A stretch of 64,000 bases of DNA from SZAS-103 sp038316385 (GTDB taxonomy: Bacteria > Pseudomonadota > Gammaproteobacteria > Xanthomonadales > Xanthomonadaceae): positions 1 through 64,000 of the forward strand of contig JBBQAN010000001.1 in assembly GCA_038316385.1 (NCBI GenBank), read 5' to 3'. Positions within the stretch are counted from its first letter, which is position 1. Every line of letters starts with the position of its first letter. The notes under the pieces are model-generated. The model made no database searches and had not been told where the DNA came from. It saw only the letters and a list, made by a program, of their open reading frames with translations. A program made the translations under genes and the position numbers. This document shows positions 46,728 to 55,466 of this stretch, in pieces.

Positions 46728-48173
46728 ATGAATCAACTCAACGTGCTGCGTGCTGCCATTGGCGAACATCACGTGTTGACGGACGCGGATGCGGCTCCGT
46801 ATTTGACGGATTGGCGCGGGCGATACACTGGCCGAGCTCTAGCGGTAGTGCGCCCCGGATCGACCGACGAGGTTGCTGCTGTGGTGCGCGTGTGCGCCGC
46901 GTCAGGTGTGCCGGTCGTGCCACAGGGCGGCAATACCGGCCTATGTGGTGGTGCGACGCCTGACGATTCGGGACGCGCCGTGGTGCTTTGCCTGCAACGG
47001 CTGAATCGCATTCGAGGGATAGATCTGGACAATGACACGATGGTTGTAGAGGCCGGCTGCGTGTTGCAGACGGCGCAGGAAGCCGCGCGCGACTCAGCGC
47101 GTTTATTCCCACTCAGTCTGGCGGCCGAGGGCAGTTGCACGATCGGTGGCAACCTCGCCACCAATGCAGGCGGCACCCAGGTGCTTCGCTATGGCAGCAT
47201 GCGTGAACTCACCTTGGGCCTCGAAGTCGTCACCGCGCAGGGCGAGATCTGGCATGGCCTGCGCGGGCTGCGCAAAGACAACACCGGTTACGACCTGCGC
47301 GACCTGTTCATCGGCAGCGAAGGCACGCTCGGGATCATCACCGCCGCCACGCTCAAACTGTTTCCGCTGCCAGTCGCGCGCTGCACCGCACTGCTGGCGT
47401 TGGCGTCGATTGCGGACGCGATTGCGATGCTGGCACGTGCACGCCACGGATTCGGCGCCTCGCTCACCGGTTTCGAACTGATGGCCGGCGATTGCCTCGC
47501 CGACGTGGTGCGCTGTTTTCCCCAGCAACGGCTGCCGTTCGACGGCGATTCGGCAGCGCTGCCGTGGTATGCGTTGCTGGAATTGTCCGACAGCGAAAGC
47601 GAGGCGCACGCGCAGGAACGTTTCGAGACTGTATTGGGCGAGGCGATCGAATCGGGTTGTGTCAAGGATGCAGTGATCGCCCGATCAATGGCGCAGAGCA
47701 AAGCATTGTGGCACTTGCGTGAAAGCATCCCGTTGGCGGAGAAGGAATCGGGCAAGAGCATCAAGCACGACGTGTCAATTCCGATGTCGCGCATGGCAGC
47801 CTTTGTCGCCGACACCAACCGCGCACTGCAGCAGGCGTTTCCGGGAATCCGCAACGTCGTCTTCGGCCATCTCGGCGACGGCAACCTGCATTACAACGTG
47901 GCGCGTGGCGAGAGCTTGAGCGAGGACGATTTGCTGGCGAAACAGGATGCGGTTTACGCGCTGGTGCACGATGCCGTTCACGCCGTAGGCGGATCGATCA
48001 GCGCCGAGCATGGCGTGGGCCAACTCAAACGCGATGCGCTGGTGCGTTACAAGGACCCGGTCGAGCTGGCGCTGATGCATTCCATCAAGCGGGCGCTGGA
48101 CCCGCAGGGCATCATGAATCCGGGCAAGGTGCTGACGACGGGTGCAGATCCTCCAACTTTTTCGATCACGTAA
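46728..48173 (+). CDS. FAD-linked 2-hydroxyacid oxidoreductase (GlcD/D-2-hydroxyglutarate dehydrogenase family)
   Basis: 481 residues. PCMH-type FAD domain: VRPGSTDEVAAVVRVC, VVPQGGNTGLCGGATP, SLAAEGSCTIGGNLATNAGG, DLRDLFIGSEGTLGIIT. The FAD-oxidase C-terminal domain has FGHLGDGNLHYN and SAEHGVGQLKRD, ending DPQGIMNPGKVL. It oxidises a D-2-hydroxyacid (lactate, glycolate or 2-hydroxyglutarate) and passes electrons to a carrier; the exact substrate is not readable. AAGGA precedes the ATG. It is divergent from nnrS. Confidence 0.92.
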   Translation: MNQLNVLRAAIGEHHVLTDADAAPYLTDWRGRYTGRALAVVRPGSTDEVAAVVRVCAASGVPVVPQGGNTGLCGGATPDDSGRAVVLCLQRLNRIRGIDLDNDTMVVEAGCVLQTAQEAARDSARLFPLSLAAEGSCTIGGNLATNAGGTQVLRYGSMRELTLGLEVVTAQGEIWHGLRGLRKDNTGYDLRDLFIGSEGTLGIITAATLKLFPLPVARCTALLALASIADAIAMLARARHGFGASLTGFELMAGDCLADVVRCFPQQRLPFDGDSAALPWYALLELSDSESEAHAQERFETVLGEAIESGCVKDAVIARSMAQSKALWHLRESIPLAEKESGKSIKHDVSIPMSRMAAFVADTNRALQQAFPGIRNVVFGHLGDGNLHYNVARGESLSEDDLLAKQDAVYALVHDAVHAVGGSISAEHGVGQLKRDALVRYKDPVELALMHSIKRALDPQGIMNPGKVLTTGADPPTFSIT

Positions 48174-48423
48174 ACATCGCAATTCTGCTCGATAATCGAA
48201 TGTTGATCTAGTGCCAGATCGCCGGATTTCTCAACGGCTTACGTCGGAGTAGAGGCTCTGTGGGTCGTCGTCCAATGTCCTCAAAATTGTCTAAACCAGA
48301 ATCGCGGACTGACCACCATAAACGAGCTTTCCCATCATAACGTCGCCAGCAGGTATTCGCCACGCCGATGCATGCATAACAGCAGCCGAGGCGGCCGCAG
48401 CGTCTCGTTACCGTGATCAAATG
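48174..48423. other. Convergent intergenic gap without recognised content
   Basis: About 250 bp between the 3' ends of the oxidase and FNR genes. I find no convincing coding frame, tRNA, repeat copy or T-tailed hairpin here. Confidence 0.5.
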
Positions 48424-49167
48424 TCAGGCACGCAGAACGGATTTCGCCAGCGCTTGCAGACGTACCGGATCGCGAATCTCCAGCTCACGCCGGTCCACTT
48501 GCACGAGGCCATCATCCTGGAACCGCCGCAACACGCGGCTGACGGTCTCGGCGGCAAGCCGCAGATAGTTGGCGATGTCGGTGCGGCCCATGGTCAGGTG
48601 GAATCGCGTCGGCGAAAAGCCGCGCGCGGCATGGCGGCGCGATAGCGACACCAGGAACGCAGCCATGCGCTCGTCGGCGCTGTAGTCGCCAGCCAGCAGC
48701 GCGGCCTTGCCGATGTCCTGCGACAGCAGCCGGAACAATTGCTGCTGCAGGCCAGGCATGCGCGTGGCCAGCAACGCCAGTTGCGGGAACGAGAAGCGGC
48801 ACAGCATCACGGTGTCGAGCGCAACGGCGTTGCATGGGTAGCGTCCGTTCGAGATCGCGCTCAAGCCGATCAGTTCGCCCGGCAGATGGAAACCAAGCAC
48901 CTGCTCGTGGCCCGCCGCATCGACGACATAGGTTTTCACCGTGCCTGCGCGCACAGCTGCGATCGCGGTGAACGGATCGCCTTCGCGGAACACATGCTGG
49001 CCCTCGCCGAACGGGCCGATATGTTCGACCAGCACATGCAGATCCGCGAGTGCCGATTTGTCGTAGCCCTGTGAAAGACAAGCTGATGAGAATGCGCAGG
49101 TACTGCAGAAGTGCAGTGCATCCCCGTCGTCGGCGATCGGCGATGCGCGCTGAGTGTTGTCGCTCAT
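48424..49167 (-). CDS. fnr: FNR/Anr-type oxygen-sensing transcription regulator
   Basis: 247 residues from ATG 49167; a GTG eight codons upstream is possible. The N-terminal CSTCAFSSAC (C-x2-C-x5-C) plus Cys in GRYPCNAVAL are the four [4Fe-4S] ligands expected of FNR/Anr. The cyclic-nucleotide-like domain (GEGQHVFREGDPFTAIAAVRAG) and C-terminal helix-turn-helix (MGRTDIANYLRLAAETVSRVLRRFQ) follow; the recognition helix E..SR matches FNR specificity for TTGAT. It lies 37 bp after hemN and is probably co-transcribed. It is the obvious regulator of the five palindromes in this region. Confidence 0.94.
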   Translation of the reverse strand: MSDNTQRASPIADDGDALHFCSTCAFSSACLSQGYDKSALADLHVLVEHIGPFGEGQHVFREGDPFTAIAAVRAGTVKTYVVDAAGHEQVLGFHLPGELIGLSAISNGRYPCNAVALDTVMLCRFSFPQLALLATRMPGLQQQLFRLLSQDIGKAALLAGDYSADERMAAFLVSLSRRHAARGFSPTRFHLTMGRTDIANYLRLAAETVSRVLRRFQDDGLVQVDRRELEIRDPVRLQALAKSVLRA

Positions 49168-49204
49168 GCGATCCGGCCGGGGAATGGACACGCGGTGTGC
49201 CCGG

Positions 49205-50599
49205 TTAGATCACTTTCGAGAAATGCACGGGTTCCGACGAGGATTGTTGCAAGTAGCGATCGAAGCATGCCGCAATGATACGCAGCAGCAGGCGGCCGCG
49301 CGACGTAGCGCGAACCTCGCTCGCGCCGGTTTCAACCAGCCCATCGGCGATCAGAGGCGCAAGACACTCGATCGACGTTCTGAAATAGCTGCCGAACTCG
49401 ATGCCATGCCGCGTTTCGATCGCCGCGATGTCGATCGCTCCGCGACACATCAGTTGCTGAATCGCATCGGCGCGCACCACATCGTCGGCGTCCAGCACCA
49501 TGCCCCGCCAGACCGGCAGCCGGCCTGCATCGATCGCCGTTTCCCAAGCAGGAAGATCACGCGGATTCTGGCTGTAGGTATCGCCGATGTGACTGATCGC
49601 ACTGACGCCGAGGCCGACCAGATCCGATTCGGCGTGCGTCGTGTAACCCATGAAGTTGCGATGCAGGCTGCCGTTCTGCTGCGCCTGCGCGAGGTCGTCG
49701 TCGGGGAGCGCGAAATGGTCCATGCCGATATACCGGTAACCTGCCGTCGATAGCTTTTCGATGGCGAGTTGCAACAGGCCGAGCTTGTCCTCGGGACTGG
49801 GCAGCAGGGCTTCGTCGATCTGCCGCTGCGCGCGGAACATCTTCGGCAGGTGGGCGTAACTGTAGATGGCGAGTCGGTTGGGACGCGTCTTGGTGACAAT
49901 GTCGAGCGTGCGGCCAAAACCCTCGCGATTTTGGCCCGGTAGCCCGTAGATCAGATCGATGTTGACCGACCGGAAGCCGTGCTTGCGGCAGGCATCGATC
50001 ACCGCGAGAGTTTCCTCCACCGACTGCACGCGGTTGACTGCTTCCTGCACCGCCGGATCGAAGTCCTGCACGCCGACGCTCGCCCGATTGAAGCCCATGC
50101 CCGCGAGCGCGGCGATGTCATCGGCACCGACGCAACGTGGATCGAGCTCGATCGAGAAGTCGCGCTGCGGCGAGGAACTGAAGTGGAAGTGCCGACCGAG
50201 GCTGTCGATCAATTCCCCAAGCTGGCCAGCACTTAAAAAATTCGGTGTGCCGCCACCAAGATGCAACTGGATGACGTCGCGGTCGCGGTCGAACAACGGC
50301 GCGACCATCCCGATTTCGCGCACAAGCCGCGTGAGATACGTCGCGGCGCGCGCGTGATCACGGGTGAAGATGCGGTTGCAGCCGCAGTAGAAGCACGGGC
50401 TGAAGCAGAACGGGATGTGCGCGTAAAGCGAGAGCCAACGCGGGATCGGATCAGCATTGCTGCGCCGCGCGGTATCGCGGAACGCCTGTTCTCCAAAGGT
50501 GTCGCCAAACTGCGGTGCAGTGGGGTATGAGGTATAGCGTGGGCCGGGCTTGTCATTGCGGCGCAGGAAATCAGCGTCGAACGGAGGGATCGAGGACAT
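49205..50599 (-). CDS. hemN: Oxygen-independent coproporphyrinogen III oxidase HemN
   Basis: 464 residues. A radical-SAM enzyme that makes protoporphyrinogen IX without oxygen. PGPRYTSYPTAPQF, the cluster motif CFSPCFYCGCNR, HLGGGTPNFLSAGQLG, GVQDFDPAVQEAVNR and NIDLIYGLPGQ are typical. ATG 50599 (MSSIPPFDADFLRR) fits family length; another Met ten codons upstream (50629) sits almost on the FNR-type site. It supplies heme under anoxia, consistent with nitrite respiration. Upstream of fnr in one unit. Confidence 0.95.
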   Translation of the reverse strand: MSSIPPFDADFLRRNDKPGPRYTSYPTAPQFGDTFGEQAFRDTARRSNADPIPRWLSLYAHIPFCFSPCFYCGCNRIFTRDHARAATYLTRLVREIGMVAPLFDRDRDVIQLHLGGGTPNFLSAGQLGELIDSLGRHFHFSSSPQRDFSIELDPRCVGADDIAALAGMGFNRASVGVQDFDPAVQEAVNRVQSVEETLAVIDACRKHGFRSVNIDLIYGLPGQNREGFGRTLDIVTKTRPNRLAIYSYAHLPKMFRAQRQIDEALLPSPEDKLGLLQLAIEKLSTAGYRYIGMDHFALPDDDLAQAQQNGSLHRNFMGYTTHAESDLVGLGVSAISHIGDTYSQNPRDLPAWETAIDAGRLPVWRGMVLDADDVVRADAIQQLMCRGAIDIAAIETRHGIEFGSYFRTSIECLAPLIADGLVETGASEVRATSRGRLLLRIIAACFDRYLQQSSSEPVHFSKVI

Positions 50600-50633
50600 G
50601 CCCGAAGCGTATGCAGGAAGCTCCGACATCGCC

Positions 50634-50647
50634 TTGACGGGGATCAA
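50634..50647 (-). promoter_or_regulatory. FNR/Dnr-type palindrome upstream of hemN
   Basis: TTGAC-GGGG-ATCAA, half-sites matching the FNR consensus, centred at 50640.5. The centre is 41.5 bp from the A of the preferred ATG (50599), so class II spacing would place the transcript start at or next to the start codon. Confidence 0.7.
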
Positions 50648-50742
50648 GCATGGCTCGTTCGTACTGGAGGCGGCGACACGATCGATACGGAATGTGCGGA
50701 CACGATTTTGGCGGACACGCGAACGTCTTTGAGGGGAGCTGC

Positions 50743-51333
50743 TCAGGAGGTTCCGCGATGCTTGCCGATCCAGGGCCGGTAATACTCGCGCACCCGCGCC
50801 ATATCGGCCTTCAGGTCGGCGGTCATGTGCATCACCGGGCCGATGCCGATGGTGCGGGTCGGATAATGGAAGTACGCGCATATCACCGGCACGCCGGCGT
50901 CGCGCGCAACGTGCCAGAACCCGGTTTTCCAGCGCTCCACGCGCTTGCGTGTGCCCTCGGGTGCGAGCACGAACCACATCATGTCGGATTGCTCGAAACG
51001 CTCGACGACCGAATCGACCACGCCATGCGCCTTGGCGCGATCGACAGGGACCGCGCCGAATCGTCGCAGCAGCCAGCCCAGAGGTCCACGAAACAATTCC
51101 TGTTTGCCGATGACGACGATGCGAATCCCCATCGCGACTTTCGCCGCCAGACCCCAGACCGCATCCCAGGCCGACGAATGCGGCGCGGCGAGGATCACCA
51201 GTTTGCGTTCGTCCGGGAAGTTGCCTTCCATCGTCCAGCCGCCAAGCCGCAGCACCGTGCGACCCAACCAGCGCGAAAACGTGTTGCCGGTGCGCGGCAT
51301 CCACGTCGGTATGGATGCAAGACGAAACCTCAC
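50743..51333 (-). CDS. PlsC-like lysophospholipid acyltransferase
   Basis: 196 residues from GTG 51333, which overlaps the arfB stop (GTGA); Met12 at 51300 is an alternative. Acyltransferase blocks: APHSSAWD (HX4D), GKQELFRGPLGWLLRRFGAVPVDR, and LAPEGTRKRVERWKTGF, followed by VPVICAYFHYPTRTIGIG. It resembles 1-acylglycerol-3-phosphate acyltransferases of the short glycerol-acyltransferase type. Coupled to arfB. Confidence 0.88.
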   Translation of the reverse strand: MRFRLASIPTWMPRTGNTFSRWLGRTVLRLGGWTMEGNFPDERKLVILAAPHSSAWDAVWGLAAKVAMGIRIVVIGKQELFRGPLGWLLRRFGAVPVDRAKAHGVVDSVVERFEQSDMMWFVLAPEGTRKRVERWKTGFWHVARDAGVPVICAYFHYPTRTIGIGPVMHMTADLKADMARVREYYRPWIGKHRGTS

Positions 51334-51758
51334 GCGTCCGAGTCCGCGCCGCGTCCGCCGCGACCACGCTTGATTTGCGCGCGCTGCTTCTTGCCGTCGA
51401 GGCGACGCAATTTCGACGCGCGCGTCGGTTTGGTCGCCACACGCTTCTTCGGCACATGCGTCGCAGCGAGAACCAACGCCGCCAATCGATCACGCGCGTC
51501 GGCGCGGTTCCGCTCCTGGGTGCGGAACCGTTGCGCGCTGATCACCAGCACGCCTTCCGCAGTCAACCGGCGATCGCGCCGAGCTAGCATTCGCGCACGC
51601 AGATCGTCGGGCAGCGATGGCGAATTCACCACGTCGAAACGCAATTCGACCGCCGTCGAAACCTTGTTGACGTTCTGCCCGCCCGGCCCGGCCGAGCGCA
51701 CGAAGCGCTCGACGAGTTCGTCGTCGGCAATGGCGATGTCAGCGGTAATGGCAAGCAT
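51330..51758 (-). CDS. arfB: Alternative ribosome-rescue factor/peptidyl-tRNA hydrolase ArfB
   Basis: 142 residues. LVERFVRSAGPGGQNVNKVSTAVELRF has the catalytic GGQ, and the C-terminal basic tail (KKRVATKPTRASKLRRLDGKKQRAQIKRGRGG) is the helix that enters the empty mRNA channel. It rescues stalled ribosomes. ATG 51758; the frame is open upstream but lacks family similarity. Overlaps the acyltransferase gene. Confidence 0.94.
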   Translation of the reverse strand: MLAITADIAIADDELVERFVRSAGPGGQNVNKVSTAVELRFDVVNSPSLPDDLRARMLARRDRRLTAEGVLVISAQRFRTQERNRADARDRLAALVLAATHVPKKRVATKPTRASKLRRLDGKKQRAQIKRGRGGRGADSDA

Positions 51759-51896
51759 GCAGGAAAGACCGGAAGTGCGCGGCGATGGTAACCCAAGCTG
51801 TTGCGCGCGGATGTGTAGGCGGCGCGTTGGCAGGTTAAGCTGCCGCGTCATTGGCAGACCGCGCGCTACCATCACTTCCTCTCGCAAGGCTCGACG

Positions 51897-52604
51897 ATGC
51901 ATCCCTCCGCATTGATCAACGGCAAGCTGTTTTTTGACACCTATGCTGCGCAAGCGGGCGCAACCGTGGTGGACATTGGCGCGCAGAACGTCAATGGCTC
52001 GCTCAAGGATGTCATGCCCACGCATTTGCGTTATATCGGCGTGGATTTCGTGGCGGGCAAGGGCGTGGATGTGATTCTCGACGATCCCTACAAGCTTCCG
52101 TTCGAGGATGAGTCGGTCGATATCGTGGTCAGCAATTCCTGCCTCGAACATTCGGAAATGTTCTGGCTGGCCTTTCTGGAACTGCTGCGCGTGTTGCGCC
52201 CGAACGGGCTGCTTTATCTCAACGTGCCATCGAACGGCGACTTTCACCGCTTTCCGGTGGATTGCTGGCGCTTCTATCCCGACAGCGGCGGGGCCTTGGT
52301 CACCTGGGCGCGCCGCAATGGCTTGCAACCGCAATTGCTGGAATCGTTCGTCAGCGCGCAATTCATGGATCCGTGGAATGATTTTGTTGCGGTGTTCGTG
52401 AAGGACGAACAATTCGCCACAGCGCATCCGAAGCGGATGATTTCGACGGCCAAGAACATTCACAATGTCATCGTCGCCGGGCAACCGGAAATGATCAATC
52501 CGCAACAGCGCACGCAAGACCAGACCAACCTGATCTATCGATTCAAACGCTGGCGCTGGCGCCGTTACCGCAAGGCGATGGCGCGCAATCGCACACCCGA
52601 CTGA
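51897..52604 (+). CDS. Class I SAM-dependent methyltransferase-like protein
   Basis: 235 residues. SAM-binding pattern: VVDIGAQNVNGSL (motif I), YIGVDFVAGKGVDVILDDPYKLPFEDESVDIVVSNSCLEHSEMFW (motifs II-IV of the Methyltransf_11 style), LRPNGLLYLNVPS. The strongly basic C-terminus (RFKRWRWRRYRKAMARN) may contact RNA, membranes or glycans. The substrate is unknown; similar proteins act in surface polysaccharide synthesis. Confidence 0.85.
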   Translation: MHPSALINGKLFFDTYAAQAGATVVDIGAQNVNGSLKDVMPTHLRYIGVDFVAGKGVDVILDDPYKLPFEDESVDIVVSNSCLEHSEMFWLAFLELLRVLRPNGLLYLNVPSNGDFHRFPVDCWRFYPDSGGALVTWARRNGLQPQLLESFVSAQFMDPWNDFVAVFVKDEQFATAHPKRMISTAKNIHNVIVAGQPEMINPQQRTQDQTNLIYRFKRWRWRRYRKAMARNRTPD

Positions 52605-52627
52605 CCACCCACAACCGAGAACCTCCG

Positions 52628-53026
52628 ATGCACATACCCAATCTGGTCGATATCGACACTCTGCTTGCCGTCCTCGTGTTTTTCGGCTGCGGCTTCGCGG
52701 TCGGGCGCGGGCGCGGCAAATACAAGATTCAGGCGCCCGCAACATCGGGCCATCCCGATTTCGAACGGCTGTTTCGTGTGCAGATGAATACGCTTGAATC
52801 GCTGGTGATGTTCCTGCCCTCGCTGTGGATCGCTGCTCGCCACGCCGATAGCGTGCTTGTAGGAGGCATCGGGCTGGTCTGGGTTGCGGGCCGAGTCTGG
52901 TACGCAGTCGCCTATGCCAGCGCAGCCAACAAGCGCGGAGCGGGATTCGGGCTCGGAATGCTGAGCATCGTGGCGCTGTGGCTGGTCGCGGCGTGGGACA
53001 TCGTGGTCATGATGATGGCTGGTTAG
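52628..53026 (+). CDS. MAPEG-family membrane protein
   Basis: 132 residues, four helices. GHPDFERLFRVQMNTLESLVMFLPSLWIA carries the MAPEG signature (FERxFRVQMNTLE), with ARHADSV and a YAVAYASAANKRGAGFGLG loop. MAPEG proteins include microsomal glutathione transferases; the E/N/R residues for glutathione binding appear present. 23 bp after the methyltransferase gene, possibly one transcript. Confidence 0.9.
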   Translation: MHIPNLVDIDTLLAVLVFFGCGFAVGRGRGKYKIQAPATSGHPDFERLFRVQMNTLESLVMFLPSLWIAARHADSVLVGGIGLVWVAGRVWYAVAYASAANKRGAGFGLGMLSIVALWLVAAWDIVVMMMAG

Positions 53027-53079
53027 GTTTCAGGAATCATGTTTTAAGTTTAGGAGCCGGTATTCAGCGGGTTGCTCGC

Positions 53080-53817
53080 TTACGCAGGCAAGCTCCAACC
53101 GCATAATTCCAGCGCGCGCTCGAACTCGCGATCGAGCGGTGCAGCAACATCCATGCGTGCCGCGGTTGCCGGATGGGCAAACCCCAGCGTGTGCGCATGC
53201 AACAGCATGCGATGCACGCCGCGCATTCGGAACGCGCGGTTGTGGCGACCATCGCCATGGCTGGAATCGCCGATCAAATGATGCGAGACATGCTTGAGAT
53301 GGCGACGAATCTGCCGCCAGCGGCCGGTTTCCGGCGTGCATTCGAGCAAGGCATAGCGCGATGTCGGAAAGTGTTCTGACTCTTGTTGCAGTTCGACTGT
53401 CGCGAGCCTGCGATATGCAGTGACCGCACATTTTTTCACCGGCTTGCCCGGCCCGCCATCGAGCGGATGATCGATCACGCCGGCTTCATCCGGCCAGCCG
53501 CGACACACTGCGAGATAGGTTTTGCGCACGCTGCGATCCATGAACTGCGCGCCGAGCGCCGCAGCAGTCTCGCGATTGAATGCAATCAACACACAGCCGC
53601 TGGTTGCGCGATCGAGCCGATGCACGAGCACCACATCGCGTCCGAACTGCGCGCGCAACCGATCGACCAGGAAATCGTCTTCGCCACGCGCCATCGGGCT
53701 GGCATGCGCCATCAGCCCCGCAGGCTTGGCGATGACGGCGAGCATGTCGTCGATGTACAGCACTGGCAGTGCGTCGTCGGTCGTGCAATCGCCATCGGGT
53801 TCAACGCATTGCGTCAT
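53080..53817 (-). CDS. truC: RluA-family pseudouridine synthase, TruC-like
   Basis: 245 residues from ATG 53817, which overlaps the ubiB stop (ATGA). VLYIDDMLAVIAKPAGLMAH, the catalytic Asp in VLVHRLDRATSGCVL, KTYLAVCRGWP, ECTPETGRWRQIRRHLKHVSHHLIGDSSHGDGRHNR are characteristic. The short length, absence of an S4 domain and HHLIGDSSHGDGRHN favour TruC (tRNA U65) over RluA/RluD. Last gene of ubiJ-ubiB-truC. Confidence 0.9.
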   Translation of the reverse strand: MTQCVEPDGDCTTDDALPVLYIDDMLAVIAKPAGLMAHASPMARGEDDFLVDRLRAQFGRDVVLVHRLDRATSGCVLIAFNRETAAALGAQFMDRSVRKTYLAVCRGWPDEAGVIDHPLDGGPGKPVKKCAVTAYRRLATVELQQESEHFPTSRYALLECTPETGRWRQIRRHLKHVSHHLIGDSSHGDGRHNRAFRMRGVHRMLLHAHTLGFAHPATAARMDVAAPLDREFERALELCGWSLPA

Positions 53818-55466
53818 TGCCGCCGCGGCCAAGCGGCGATAAACGCGGCCAGCGCGCCGCCACCAGCGATCCACACGGCGACCGGCAAGCCCAGCAATTC
53901 GCGGCCGCCGATGTGGAAGGCATAAAGCAACACGCCGCAGATCGCGAGCGCGGCACCGAGCAGTGCGATCACCGTTTGTCTCTGCGCAGCACGCGAACTG
54001 GCCGCCAGCGCGGCGAGGTCTTCGGATTGCATGCGCAATGCGACATCGCCTGCGACGGCCTTGCGCAAATAATCGTGCAGCAATTGCGGAATCTCTGGTG
54101 CGCCGAGCAGCCAGCCGGGCAGCTTTTCGCGGAGGCGATCGAGGATCGCGCGCGGGCTGCGTTCGCGCTGCAGGATTTCAGCGAGCACCGGCTGCGCGAC
54201 GACCCAGATGTCGAGTTGCGGATCGAGGGTGCGACCAATGCCCTCGATATTGAGCAAGGTTTTTTGCAAAAGAATCAATTGCGGCTGGATTGTGAGCTGG
54301 TTGCGACGCGCGAGCTTGAACAGCTTGAACAACACTTCGCCGAGCGCGATTTCCGACAAGGGTCGGGTGAAATAAGGCTCACAAATCGTGCGCACATCGG
54401 CCTCGAGTTCATCGAGTCGTAGCGTTGCCGGCATCCATCCCGCTTCGATGTGCAGCTCGGCGATGCGCCGGTAATTGCGATCGAAGATCGCGGTGAAATT
54501 TTCGGCGAGAAAATAACGGTCAATATCGGGCAACGAGCCGACGATACCGAAGTCCAGCGCGATGAAACGCGGTCGTTCCGGTTGCGAGAGATCGATCCAC
54601 AGGTTTCCCGGATGCGCATCGGCGTGGAAAAAATTGTCGCGAAATACCTGCATGTAAAACAGGCGCACACCGGTCGCGGCAAGCTTGCGGCGATCTGCGC
54701 CCGCTGCATCGAGCGCAACAATATCGTCGGCACGCACGCCGCTCACGCGCTCAAGTGTCAGCACGCGTTCGGCGCTGTGCGTCCAGAACACTTCGGGAAC
54801 ATACAGATCGGGCGATCCGGCGAAATTTCGCCGCATCACACTCGCATTCGCACCTTCGCGCTGCAGGTCGAGTTCGTGGAGCAGCGAACGTTCGATCTCC
54901 GCGACGATTTCCAGGGGTCGCGTCGTTTCCGGATCAGGCCCGATCTTTTCGGCAAGCCGGGCGATGCTGCGTAGCAGTGACAGATCCTGCGCAATGCGTT
55001 TTTCAATGCCGGGTCGCAGTACTTTCACCACGACCGAGTGGCCATTCTGCAACTCGGCTGCGTGTACCTGCGCAATGGATGCCGATGCGAGCGGCGTGCG
55101 CTCGAAGCTGCGATAAAGTTCGGTCAAAGGCCGCCCCAGCGCCTCGACGACAATCGCTTCGGCCTCCTCGCCGGGGAACGGCGCAACCCGATCCTGCAGA
55201 TGTGCGAGCGCGTCGGCGATATCGACCGGCAACAGATCGCGGCGCGTCGAGAGCACTTGCCCGAATTTCACGAACAGCGGGCCGAGTGCCTGCAATGCGA
55301 GCCGCAACCGTTCGCCGCGCGGCAAGCTGGCGACATCGCCGCGCACCGGAACGAACGGACGCAGCAGTTTCAGCCAGCGTGCGAGACGGGTGTCGTCGAG
55401 TAACGTGTCGAGTCGATAACGCAACAGGACCCGCAATATTTGCAAAATGCGCAGCGCGCCGCTCAT
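53814..55466 (-). CDS. ubiB: Ubiquinone biosynthesis kinase-like protein UbiB
   Basis: 550 residues. Atypical protein-kinase-like (ABC1/ADCK) fold with the KxGQ motif in LGPLFVKFGQVLSTRRDLLP, the Ala-rich loop PLASASIAQVHAAEL, Lys in VVVKVLRPGI, FHADAHPGNLWID and IALDFGIVG. Two C-terminal transmembrane helices (VIALLGAALAICGVLLYAF and VAVWIAGGGALAAFIAAW) anchor it. It is an ATPase thought to extract or deliver ubiquinone intermediates. Start overlaps ubiJ (ATGA). Confidence 0.96.
   Translation of the reverse strand: MSGALRILQILRVLLRYRLDTLLDDTRLARWLKLLRPFVPVRGDVASLPRGERLRLALQALGPLFVKFGQVLSTRRDLLPVDIADALAHLQDRVAPFPGEEAEAIVVEALGRPLTELYRSFERTPLASASIAQVHAAELQNGHSVVVKVLRPGIEKRIAQDLSLLRSIARLAEKIGPDPETTRPLEIVAEIERSLLHELDLQREGANASVMRRNFAGSPDLYVPEVFWTHSAERVLTLERVSGVRADDIVALDAAGADRRKLAATGVRLFYMQVFRDNFFHADAHPGNLWIDLSQPERPRFIALDFGIVGSLPDIDRYFLAENFTAIFDRNYRRIAELHIEAGWMPATLRLDELEADVRTICEPYFTRPLSEIALGEVLFKLFKLARRNQLTIQPQLILLQKTLLNIEGIGRTLDPQLDIWVVAQPVLAEILQRERSPRAILDRLREKLPGWLLGAPEIPQLLHDYLRKAVAGDVALRMQSEDLAALAASSRAAQRQTVIALLGAALAICGVLLYAFHIGGRELLGLPVAVWIAGGGALAAFIAAWPRRQ

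Noticed and set aside
48208..48420. A 70-codon minus-strand frame in the oxidase-fnr gap
   Set aside because: Composition (Arg, Trp, Cys-rich) and lack of start signal suggest chance; no similarity recognised.
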